From Marinomonas fungiae (GTDB taxonomy: Bacteria; Pseudomonadota; Gammaproteobacteria; Pseudomonadales; Marinomonadaceae), in contig NZ_LIQF01000004.1 of NCBI RefSeq assembly GCF_001418205.1, forward strand, positions 1 through 64,000: a DNA stretch of 64,000 bases, written 5' to 3'. Both the position numbers and the translations under genes were made by a program. Position 1 is the stretch's first letter. Every line of letters starts with the position of its first letter. Of the stretch, positions 26,605-34,823 are shown piece after piece. The notes under the pieces were generated by a model. That model made no database searches and had not been told where the DNA came from. It saw nothing but the letters and a program-made list of their open reading frames with translations.

Positions 26605-27339
26605 TTACTGATCGTTATGGGTCACTTCAACTACTGGCCAGCGGGTACGACGACGTAACCACATGACGCCAAATAAATCGACGATACCGACCCAGAGACG
26701 GTTCCAAACATTGTATTTCGACACGCCCGCACCGCGATCACGGTGATTGACTGGGTGAATCACAATTTCACCATTCATACGACGAATTAACGCAGGCAAG
26801 AAACGGTGCATGTGATCGAAGTAAGGTAACAACAGGAAGGTTTCTCGACGGAAGACTTTCAAGCCACAGCCAGAATCCGGCACGCCATCATCTAAGAAAA
26901 ATTGACGCACGCGGTTAGCGATTTTCGATTGGGTACGGACCCAGGGTGTATCTTTACGTTTGTTGCGGTAACCCGCCACGCAAACATGAGGATTACGCAC
27001 CTGTTGCGCCTTTTCTAACATGGCCACCACATCGGCCGGGTCGTTCTGACCGTCGGCATCTAAGGTGGCAATGTATTCACCGTCCGCATGGCGAATCGCC
27101 GTATGCACTGCGGTACTCTGACCGCAGCTATACGGATGACGTAACACTTTTAACTGACAGCCCAAGCGCTTCGCAGTATCGATGGCCTCTTGACCGGTTT
27201 GATCGTCACTGCCGTCATCCGTCAGAACAATCTCGAATGTGGTATGTTGATTTAATGCAGAAAAGATTTCTTCGATAAGAGGTCGAATATTTCCTTGCTC
27301 ATTTTTGGCAGGTAATACCACGGACAAACTTGGTTTCAT
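26605..27339 (-). CDS. GT2 polyprenyl-phosphate sugar transferase
   Basis: A 244-residue family 2 glycosyltransferase resembling DPM1/ArnC/RgtE-type enzymes that load a sugar onto a polyprenyl phosphate. The N-terminal VVLPAKNEQGNI and DDGSDDQT and the metal-binding LDADGQNDP near residue 95 are clear. There are no C-terminal transmembrane segments as found in ArnC, so it is cytosolic or peripheral. It is the first gene of the four-gene unit; a PmrA-type box and a -10 lie 37-68 bases upstream. Confidence 0.88.
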   Translation of the reverse strand: MKPSLSVVLPAKNEQGNIRPLIEEIFSALNQHTTFEIVLTDDGSDDQTGQEAIDTAKRLGCQLKVLRHPYSCGQSTAVHTAIRHADGEYIATLDADGQNDPADVVAMLEKAQQVRNPHVCVAGYRNKRKDTPWVRTQSKIANRVRQFFLDDGVPDSGCGLKVFRRETFLLLPYFDHMHRFLPALIRRMNGEIVIHPVNHRDRGAGVSKYNVWNRLWVGIVDLFGVMWLRRRTRWPVVEVTHNDQ

Positions 27340-27375
27340 AGGCCAGATCCTAATGCTTTGGGCAGAGTTTTCGTT

Positions 27376-27407
27376 ATTCTAGTTTTTAACCTTAAGAGAG
27401 CCTTAAG
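27376..27407 (-). promoter_or_regulatory. PmrA/BasR-type box and -10 of the GT2-TVP38-GT39-epimerase operon
   Basis: CTTAAG (27391-27396) and CTTAAG (27402-27407) are separated by five bases, matching the published PmrA box YTTAAK-N5-YTTAAK on both strands. On the minus strand, nine bases after the second copy, is TAGAAT (27376-27381), five of six bases of the -10 consensus. The arrangement is that of an OmpR-family activator site replacing the -35. No pmrAB genes lie in this window. Confidence 0.6.
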
Positions 27408-27520
27408 GAACTGCAATTTAATCATAAGACATCACTGAATAGTCAAAGACTTACCCGTTATTTTATGTCGTCTTTCTTACAGTACGCTTATCGCCGCCCC
27501 ACTCCTTTATTCATATCGAC

Positions 27521-28327
27521 CTAAGCAATCCCCCAACGCTGTTGCTGATATTGTTTCGGCGTGCAGCCAAGTTGCTTTTTGAAAAAAGTAATAAACGCGC
27601 TCACCGATTCATAACCAAGGTTTTCGGCAATTCGTTGTATCGGCTGGTTTTGCGCTAGCCATTCAAGTGCTAAAACAATATGTAATTGTCCACGCCACTG
27701 GCCGAAGGTCAGCTGAATATGCTGTTTAATCAAACGCGCCAACGTCCGTTCGCTCATGGCGTAATCTTGTGCCCATTGGGGCAAGGTGCGACGGTCATTA
27801 GGGGCTGCCAATAAACGCTGTGCCAAGTCCTTTAGGCGGGGTTCCTCTGGCAAAGGAAAATCAAACGCTTCTTGGGGGGCTTGCTCTAATAAATCGATCA
27901 ACACCTGCTGCAAGCGTTCACGAGCCAGAGTGGGCGTCGTCTCAGACAGTTGCGCAATATGAAGAATCAACTCGCGTACCAAAGGCGAAATCGAGAGGGT
28001 GCACACCGACGCCGGCAGCTTGGCATGGTTGCCGTCGATAAACACCATACACACATCTGAATAGGCATCGAAAGTATTACGATGCACCACTTGGCCTGGA
28101 ATCCAAACGGCACACAACGGTGGCACTAACCACATACTTTGCTCGACAAAGCTGATCACTGAGCCCCGCAAGGTCAAAATCAACTGACCCTTTTGGTGCA
28201 CATGCCAAGGGGTTTCCGAAGCTTGAGTGCGATGAATGGCGCGCTCGGTAATCAAGGCCGCATCGGAGCGATCTGCCGGACCAAAGTCGGTGATGACGTC
28301 AATTTGAGTTTGTCTGAATTTAGGCAT
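27521..28327 (-). CDS. AraC-family transcriptional regulator
   Basis: A 268-residue regulator with an N-terminal cupin-like effector domain (TPWHVHQKGQLI) and a C-terminal double helix-turn-helix (SERTLARLIKQHIQLTFGQW, then IQRIAENLGYESVSAFITFF). The effector is unknown. It is divergently placed from the MFS gene, with 84 bases between the start codons, an arrangement commonly seen when the regulator controls the exporter. Confidence 0.9.
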   Translation of the reverse strand: MPKFRQTQIDVITDFGPADRSDAALITERAIHRTQASETPWHVHQKGQLILTLRGSVISFVEQSMWLVPPLCAVWIPGQVVHRNTFDAYSDVCMVFIDGNHAKLPASVCTLSISPLVRELILHIAQLSETTPTLARERLQQVLIDLLEQAPQEAFDFPLPEEPRLKDLAQRLLAAPNDRRTLPQWAQDYAMSERTLARLIKQHIQLTFGQWRGQLHIVLALEWLAQNQPIQRIAENLGYESVSAFITFFKKQLGCTPKQYQQQRWGIA

Positions 28328-28411
28328 TTATTGTCATTATCTCGAAATACTGCAAGTACATTACGCCCTATACTGCCAAGATTCCAACAATAAAGAGTGC
28401 CTAAGGTTGCT

Positions 28412-29605
28412 ATGCGAGCTTCATTTCAACGCCGTGACTGGTTGCTACTGAGTTTCATCTTTGTGATGGCGCTGAGCTTGCGAGGGCCTGTGGTGGGCAT
28501 TGCACCGTTAATTGATGTGGTGGAGTCCTCTTTGCATTTATCCAGCTCAGCCTCTGGCTTATTAACCACCTTACAGATCTTGGCCTTTGCCTTGTGCGCG
28601 CCGCTTGCGACCTTACTAGGCCGCCGCTATGGGTTGGAGTTGGCTTTATTGCTGGGCTCAATCACTATTGCCATAGGCATCATGCTGCGTAGCGTTAATG
28701 CCCTGCCTAGTCTTTACTTAGGCGTGACCTTGGTCGGGGTGGGCATTGCCATTGGCAATGTGTTGTTACCGATTTTATTAAAACGGGACTTTCCTAACCA
28801 TATTCTGCAATTAACCGCGATTTACGTCCTGATGATGAATCTTGGCGGCGCCTTTATGACCGGTTTCGCCGTGCCTGTTGCGCAATGGGCTCCCACTTGG
28901 TTACCGCAGTTAGCGGGCTGGTCGAGTGCCCTACTTAGCCATCTGATCTTTATTTTACCCGCGCTAGCGTTGTGGTTTTTTATTCCGAAACATCAGACCG
29001 TCACCGGGCCAGCTCCCCATGTCCCCACGCCCATGTGGCGCTCGCCATTGGCTTGGATCATTACTTTATTTTTAGCGCTCGACTCCGTGCTGAATTATAT
29101 CGTTAATGCTTGGATTCCAACGATCCTAGCGGCCAAAGGCTACGATGCCGCTACGGCTGGCTTATACCATAGTTATATTCAAACGGCGGGGATGATCCCA
29201 GCGCTCGCGTTACCTTTGCTAAAACGCTACTTCGGTAGCCCACGTCAGTTAACAAGCATCGCTATCTTGGCCACCTTGGCCAGTTTACTCGGTTATGCAT
29301 TTGCCCCGGCGGTATCAGCGTTGTGGTCTTTTCTGTTTGGCTTTGGCTGTACTTTGGGCTTTGTTATGGGGCTGTCTTTGATTAGCTTACGCACGGCGTC
29401 AGTTCACGAAGCAGCCGCTCTGTCTGGTATGGCACAATTAGTAGGCTATTTGATGGCCGCAGCGGGGCCGGTGACCATTGGCGCGCTATTTGATTGGACG
29501 CAGGATTGGCAATACCCGCTGTATGTGTTGATTGGCATCGTCTTAGTGTGGGCCATCATTGGCTGGTTTGCCAGCGCTCAGAAATCGGAGCACCGATCCA
29601 TTTAG
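28412..29605 (+). CDS. MFS transporter of the CynX/NimT group
   Basis: A 397-residue major facilitator protein with about 12 hydrophobic segments and the CynX/NimT-like opening SLRGPVVGIAPLID. Members move cyanate, nitroimidazoles or other small compounds; the substrate here is unknown. AAGG five bases before the ATG at 28412 favours it over an in-frame GTG at 28397. It probably belongs to the divergent AraC regulator next door. Confidence 0.87.
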   Translation: MRASFQRRDWLLLSFIFVMALSLRGPVVGIAPLIDVVESSLHLSSSASGLLTTLQILAFALCAPLATLLGRRYGLELALLLGSITIAIGIMLRSVNALPSLYLGVTLVGVGIAIGNVLLPILLKRDFPNHILQLTAIYVLMMNLGGAFMTGFAVPVAQWAPTWLPQLAGWSSALLSHLIFILPALALWFFIPKHQTVTGPAPHVPTPMWRSPLAWIITLFLALDSVLNYIVNAWIPTILAAKGYDAATAGLYHSYIQTAGMIPALALPLLKRYFGSPRQLTSIAILATLASLLGYAFAPAVSALWSFLFGFGCTLGFVMGLSLISLRTASVHEAAALSGMAQLVGYLMAAAGPVTIGALFDWTQDWQYPLYVLIGIVLVWAIIGWFASAQKSEHRSI

Positions 29606-29606
29606 G

Positions 29607-31427
29607 TTAGGTTGGAATGAAAATAGTAAAGCGAGTACCCGTTTCATTACTACGAACTTCTATGCGCCCCTGCAACAAACGGGTTACCCATTGATGCACC
29701 ATATACAAACCGAGCCCTGAATGCTTGGCACCGCGGCTGGTCGTCACAAAAGGCTCCCAAATCGAGTCAAGCAATGCTACAGGGATGCCTGCGCCATCGT
29801 CTGAGATTTCAATCACAAACTCTTCTTCCTGCTTGGCCGTCACTCGAATGTTGCCTGTTTGACCATTCGAAAATGCATGATCTAAGGCGTTTAGGACAAG
29901 GTTTTGTAGGACTTGCGATAAGACACTTTGTGACGAACTCAGCACCAGCTCGGGCTCAACAACCACTTCTATATGAATCTCAGGGCGCTTACTGAGAACT
30001 GGTTTCAGTGGCGATAGCGTATCGTCTATCATGTCTTTGACATTGAATAATGCGTTGTCAGAATAGAGCTGCTTTTGCTGGGTAATGCGCTTGAATTGCT
30101 CAATCACATCGCTTGCACGATTTAAATTCTGCAAAGCTAAGTTGGTCGAGCTTTCATAGGCTTCGGCGGTCTTGGAGTCAACATGGGCTGCAATGCTTGG
30201 CTTGAGATGTTGTAACGAGGAAAGGCAAAGGCGAATGCCACCTAAGGGCGTGTTTAATTCATGCCCAACACCAGACACCATTAACCCAAGCGATGATAGA
30301 CGCCCCTTTTCTACTAACTCATCTTGTAATGAAATCAGCATCTTATTGGCTTCGGTAAGTTTGAGTTGCGTAGCTTCCAAGGCAGATTTTTCAGCGGCAA
30401 TGTGCTCAAGATTCTGCTTACGCTGGCTAATATTACGCCATATCAATAATCCAAATACCGTTAACAAAATGCCACTGACGGCCGCCACAATGATCACCAG
30501 CAGCATGGCGAAGAACAGTTCTTGGCGCCAAACTTCGGGACGAGTTTGAGACACAAAATAGTAATATGGGGCCAGCACTACCTCTTCATCTACCAGCACC
30601 GCCATTGAGGATAACGGACGTCCGTCCTTTAGACGGATCGGTTGTAATGAACGGCTACGATCGATTTGTTGCCAGCCGTCTGGATACATATTGGCGAATG
30701 AAGACAGGATATCGCCATACAGATGCAACCACTCCAATTCCGGTCGCGCGGCTAACAACCACTGCCCTTTGCTGTTGACGATTTCTAGGGTGTTATCGGC
30801 TGTTTGCAGTGAGCGTAGACGAGCAAATAGATTATTGAGATTGTAATTCACCACCAATAAGCCAATCGTTTGCTGTTGGCTATCTTGCAGCTTAATGCTG
30901 GCGCGTATAGTGACTTCATAGGGGCGAACGATGTTGCCGTTCTCAATGTTTAAATCGATAGGGGTCAGCGCCACCGTATGCTTAGGGGAAGCCATGCCCT
31001 CAGTAAAATAATAGCGATTGGCTTTGTTTTGCAGTTCAGCCGTGGGAACCAACTCAACATTGTGCTCATACACATTGACGCGCACTTGCTCTTGCCCATT
31101 AGGCGCTAGCCAGCGGACTTGCGATACATAATCGGACAATCCTCGCGCACGCATGAAATATTTCGCAACAGCTAATCGCCAAGCCTCCTGATTAGGAAAG
31201 CTCGACGGCAACAAGTTAGCTTCTAACTCGTCCCCCATGTATTCCATAATCTGCTGAATATGCCCCAGTTCCCGAGACATCAAGGCAGCCCCACGGTTCA
31301 CCAACTCCGCTTGGCCATAGTGCATTTCATCACGCAATTGTATTTGCCAGAATTGAAACGCGATACAGCCTAGCAATGCTGTCAGCAGCAATGGCACTAG
31401 GTAAATAATCACCAAAGGACGCTTCAT
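29607..31427 (-). CDS. Membrane sensor histidine kinase with Cache-type periplasmic domain
   Basis: A 606-residue kinase. A transmembrane segment (about 5-27), a large periplasmic sensor (about 30-300), a second transmembrane segment near 305-330 and a coiled coil precede the H-box GHELNTPLGGIRL, whose histidine lies near residue 390. The ATPase part has VLNALDHAF (N box), DDGAGIP and GLGLYMVH. It belongs to the group of kinases with a split-looking dimerisation helix (HisKA with long spacer). Its start overlaps the REC-EAL gene by four bases; the two probably act as a pair. The ligand is unknown. Confidence 0.9.
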   Translation of the reverse strand: MKRPLVIIYLVPLLLTALLGCIAFQFWQIQLRDEMHYGQAELVNRGAALMSRELGHIQQIMEYMGDELEANLLPSSFPNQEAWRLAVAKYFMRARGLSDYVSQVRWLAPNGQEQVRVNVYEHNVELVPTAELQNKANRYYFTEGMASPKHTVALTPIDLNIENGNIVRPYEVTIRASIKLQDSQQQTIGLLVVNYNLNNLFARLRSLQTADNTLEIVNSKGQWLLAARPELEWLHLYGDILSSFANMYPDGWQQIDRSRSLQPIRLKDGRPLSSMAVLVDEEVVLAPYYYFVSQTRPEVWRQELFFAMLLVIIVAAVSGILLTVFGLLIWRNISQRKQNLEHIAAEKSALEATQLKLTEANKMLISLQDELVEKGRLSSLGLMVSGVGHELNTPLGGIRLCLSSLQHLKPSIAAHVDSKTAEAYESSTNLALQNLNRASDVIEQFKRITQQKQLYSDNALFNVKDMIDDTLSPLKPVLSKRPEIHIEVVVEPELVLSSSQSVLSQVLQNLVLNALDHAFSNGQTGNIRVTAKQEEEFVIEISDDGAGIPVALLDSIWEPFVTTSRGAKHSGLGLYMVHQWVTRLLQGRIEVRSNETGTRFTIFIPT

Positions 31428-33622
31428 GTTCTAAGTTTTATACCCTTGTTAGAGGAACACCACACTAAGGCGTCTTCAAGCATCATAGGCCTCGCGATAT
31501 AGTAACCCTGCCCTGCATCGCAGCCCATCTCTAGCAGTATTTGATATTGGGACTCTGTTTCTATGCCCTCGGCAATCACACTCATACCAAGCAAGTGCCC
31601 AAGATCAATAATCATCTTTACGATCTGCTTATCTTGCATACGCGTAACGAACTGGCGATCAATTTTTAGCTCCGCTGCATTCAGTTGGGAAAGATAAGAT
31701 AGCGAAGAATAGCCTGCACCGAAGTCATCAATGCTGACACGAACCCCTAACTCGTTGAGCTTATCAAGGTAATCCGCAGCAGAGCGCAAAACTTCAATCA
31801 GCTGGGTTTCCGTGACTTCAATTTCAATGCTGTGAGTCGCTACTTGGTGTTCAAACAAACAATCGCAAAAACGCGTGACAAAATCCGCACGCGATAACTC
31901 AGACCCAGCTACATTGACCGAGATAGGCACTTCAATATTTGTTTGGCGCAGGACTTTGATGGCTTCACACGCTTTGATAGTAACGTATTCATCCAGCTTA
32001 TCAATTAAACCTGAGGTCTCCGCCACCGGAACAAAGCGATCCGGCGGAATCATGTTACCGCTCTCATCACGCCAGCGAACTAATGCTTCAAATCCTAACA
32101 ATCGCTGACTTTGCAAATCCACTTTGGGCTGCAAGTGAATAAAAATCTCTTCGTTATTGAGCGCTATACGTAATTTTTTCATCAATTCATAGCGCTCTTG
32201 CATCTGAGCCAGTTCATGGGACTCGAACAGGCCAAACTCTATATTACGGTGTTTAGCGTGCTCAAGAATGGATTTGGCAATCCCTAGAATCTGCTGTGGC
32301 GTTTGATGCGCCATATCCGACAGTTTGACCAGGGCACCGGTGAGATCGATATGATGTTTGGCGCCGTCCATTTCAATTTGTGGATGCAGTACGTGTTCCA
32401 ACGATTGATGATCATAATCTTGCTGATCATAGATCAACAGCAGCAAGGTATCTCGCTCATACATCACCACGTCAATGGCTTTCACAAAGCTAGCTTTTAA
32501 ATGCATCGCCAAATGCTTCATGAGTGAGCGACCGTAGTTTACACCGAGCAATACTTCACTGTACGCCAACTCTTCTACAAACAGCATCAGTAGTTTGGCA
32601 TCTCGGTGCTCTTGCGCCGTCAATCGTTCAAGCTGGTGTAACATCCAGTTTTTATTCTGTAGCCCCGTAACCGAGTCGAAGTAAGCTAGCTCCGACAAGC
32701 GGCTGTGCAAGGCCACGTTATTAAACCCGGCGTTAATGTTCTCGCCAAAAATTTGCAACAAGTCGATTTCATAGTCCGATAACGGCCGGTCACACTGGAT
32801 TAACACCACATAATCGCGCTGGTCCACCTCTTCACTGCTGAAGTACAAAGCTGATACAGGCGTTTCAATAACATGGCAATGAGCACTTAAGCTTTGCAAG
32901 ATCACTCGATACAGCTCAGGATCCTCCACAACATTGCATAAGAACTGATTGGCCCACTCTTTATAAATACCTGTGCTGGCAAAGATCAATGCTTTGTCTG
33001 GCGAGTCATTACGCTTGTGATTGATACAGACAATACCGCCTTGATTGAGGCAAAACACCCCAGCAAGCTCATCTAAAATGGATTGGGTATAGCTTTTAAG
33101 ATCCAGTTTACTGCTCAATCGCTGACTAGACTCGATCAGCATCTGCAGGCCCTGACGCGCCCGCTGCATTGTCTGCATATGCTCCCACGTTCGCAGATTA
33201 CCTAATACAATCGTCTGAAGGTGGTCGAGGCTTAACTCGCTTTTGTTCCAATAATCATCCACATCATAATTCACCATCAGATCATTTAATGGCATCATGC
33301 CAGGCTGTCCAGTGAGCAAAACAATGCGTACTAGCTGATTACCGAGGCCACTGCGAATACTGCGCACCAGCCGTAAACCCGAGTCATCCTGCTCCATCAC
33401 CACATCCAATAACACAATGCTGATATCTGGGTGTTGGGCTAATATGTTGGCTGCTTGCTGCGCACTGTTAGCACTTAAAAATTCCACCTCGCGCCCCCCA
33501 TAGTGCAGCGATTTAAGTGATAACAATAAGGTCTCTTGATAAACAATATCGTCTTCGACGGTGAGAATTTTGCATCGCTGCGACGGCGTTCGAAACAGCT
33601 CCATATTGCGAGTAGCGTCCAT
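31424..33622 (-). CDS. Response regulator with DUF3369, degenerate GGDEF and EAL domains
   Basis: A 732-residue cytoplasmic regulator: receiver domain (TVEDD and IVLLDVV) in the first 130 residues, a DUF3369 sensor region, a GGDEF-like domain in which the signature is replaced (YERDTLLLLIY), and an EAL domain with EALVRW, the metal-binding DDFGAGYSSL and EGIE. The EAL residues are intact, so it is probably a cyclic di-GMP phosphodiesterase switched by the neighbouring kinase; the GGDEF part should be inactive. The start at 33622 has AGGAAG; upstream ATG codons in the frame have none. Confidence 0.9.
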   Translation of the reverse strand: MDATRNMELFRTPSQRCKILTVEDDIVYQETLLLSLKSLHYGGREVEFLSANSAQQAANILAQHPDISIVLLDVVMEQDDSGLRLVRSIRSGLGNQLVRIVLLTGQPGMMPLNDLMVNYDVDDYWNKSELSLDHLQTIVLGNLRTWEHMQTMQRARQGLQMLIESSQRLSSKLDLKSYTQSILDELAGVFCLNQGGIVCINHKRNDSPDKALIFASTGIYKEWANQFLCNVVEDPELYRVILQSLSAHCHVIETPVSALYFSSEEVDQRDYVVLIQCDRPLSDYEIDLLQIFGENINAGFNNVALHSRLSELAYFDSVTGLQNKNWMLHQLERLTAQEHRDAKLLMLFVEELAYSEVLLGVNYGRSLMKHLAMHLKASFVKAIDVVMYERDTLLLLIYDQQDYDHQSLEHVLHPQIEMDGAKHHIDLTGALVKLSDMAHQTPQQILGIAKSILEHAKHRNIEFGLFESHELAQMQERYELMKKLRIALNNEEIFIHLQPKVDLQSQRLLGFEALVRWRDESGNMIPPDRFVPVAETSGLIDKLDEYVTIKACEAIKVLRQTNIEVPISVNVAGSELSRADFVTRFCDCLFEHQVATHSIEIEVTETQLIEVLRSAADYLDKLNELGVRVSIDDFGAGYSSLSYLSQLNAAELKIDRQFVTRMQDKQIVKMIIDLGHLLGMSVIAEGIETESQYQILLEMGCDAGQGYYIARPMMLEDALVWCSSNKGIKLRT

Positions 33623-33786
33623 AACGATTCTTCCTACTGAAAGTCGATCCAAATGTATTAGGTATAGATGCTTTTAAGTCTAGCGTATGTTGTGAATTGT
33701 AACTCGCCCAATGTTCTTAAGAGCGTTCCCTTACAAAAATCATTTCTTAATCTCCACACAACTGCCGCTGCTTCCTTGTACAAATA

Positions 33787-33795
33787 TGCTATAGT
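33787..33795 (+). promoter_or_regulatory. Extended -10 element before gmk
   Basis: TGCTATAGT is an extended -10 (TGN plus TATAGT). No good -35 was seen, as is usual for this class. It lies 46 bases before the gmk start and would drive gmk and perhaps rpoZ and spoT. Confidence 0.45.
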
Positions 33796-33841
33796 GCCGG
33801 TTTCATTATTTCATTCAAATCTTGCTCGGCAAGGTAGGGTC

Positions 33842-34462
33842 ATGACAAAACAAAAAGGCAATCTATTCATTCTGTCGGCGCCATCTGGCGCGGGTAAATC
33901 CTCCCTGTACAAATCACTGTTACAGGCAGATCAAAAAGTTCGTATTTCTGTGTCACACACTACACGTGCGCCGCGCACGGGTGAAGAGCATGGCCGTGAA
34001 TACTTCTTTGTGGATGTGGATTCTTTCCTCGACATGATTGCCGAGGATGCTTTTTTTGAGCATGCGCAAGTGTTTGATAACTACTACGGCACATCGAAGA
34101 AAGCCATTTTCGACATGCTTGAGCAAGGCTTAGATGTCATTCTTGAGATTGATTGGCAGGGCGCGCGCCAAGTGCGTGAGCAGTACCCAGACGCCATCGG
34201 CATTTTCATTCTGCCCCCTTCGCTCCAAGCCCTTGAAGAACGTCTAACAGGCCGTGGCACCGATGCAGCGGATGTGATCGCACGCCGTATGTCGAAAGCA
34301 GTCAATGAAATGTCGCACTATGACGAGTACGACTACGTCATTATCAACGATGATTTCAATGAAGCGTTGGAACAATTAAAGGCTGTTTTTGTGGCGAATC
34401 GCGCCAGAACACCATTAATCCAAGAGATTCACACAGATCTGATCAATGATCTCTTGTCATAG
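33842..34462 (+). CDS. gmk: Guanylate kinase
   Basis: A 206-residue guanylate kinase, which makes GDP from GMP and ATP. The P-loop SAPSGAGKSS is at residues 11-20, followed by RAPRTGEEHGREYFF of the GMP site and GTSKKAIF and DWQGARQV. Length and sequence fit the family. An upstream in-frame extension exists, but the ATG at 33842 follows AAGGTAGG and matches the conserved N-terminus. Together with rpoZ and spoT it forms the conserved gmk-rpoZ-spoT cluster of gammaproteobacteria. Confidence 0.97.
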   Translation: MTKQKGNLFILSAPSGAGKSSLYKSLLQADQKVRISVSHTTRAPRTGEEHGREYFFVDVDSFLDMIAEDAFFEHAQVFDNYYGTSKKAIFDMLEQGLDVILEIDWQGARQVREQYPDAIGIFILPPSLQALEERLTGRGTDAADVIARRMSKAVNEMSHYDEYDYVIINDDFNEALEQLKAVFVANRARTPLIQEIHTDLINDLLS

Positions 34463-34531
34463 TGATCACCCGTTAAGTAAAATTGACGACACTAATTAGT
34501 GATTAATTCTTACCCTATATAGAGGTCAAAC

Positions 34532-34756
34532 ATGGCTCGAGTTACAGTTGAAGATTGTCTAGAAAACGTAGATAACCGTTTTGAGTTGGTAATGGTAGCC
34601 GCTAAGCGCGCACGCCAACTAGCAACCGGTGGTGCGGACGCGAAAGTACCACTAGAAGAAGACAAAATGACCGTAGTAGCACTACGTGAAATCGCAGAAG
34701 ATCTAATCAATGCGAAAAACGTCGACTTCCAAACCAAGCCTACGACAGAGTTCTAA
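34532..34756 (+). CDS. rpoZ: RNA polymerase omega subunit
   Basis: The 74-residue omega subunit begins [20 protein letters not shown], the highly conserved opening that binds the beta-prime subunit. It assists RNA polymerase assembly and shapes one of the ppGpp-binding sites, fitting its place ahead of spoT. GAGG precedes the ATG and the gene follows gmk by 69 bases. Confidence 0.97.
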   Translation: MARVTVEDCLENVDNRFELVMVAAKRARQLATGGADAKVPLEEDKMTVVALREIAEDLINAKNVDFQTKPTTEF

Positions 34757-34823
34757 GCATTGATGGTTAACATCGCTCAACGCACGATTTTCTGGTTTAG
34801 CTTTTCCTGATGTGAGGTGAGCG

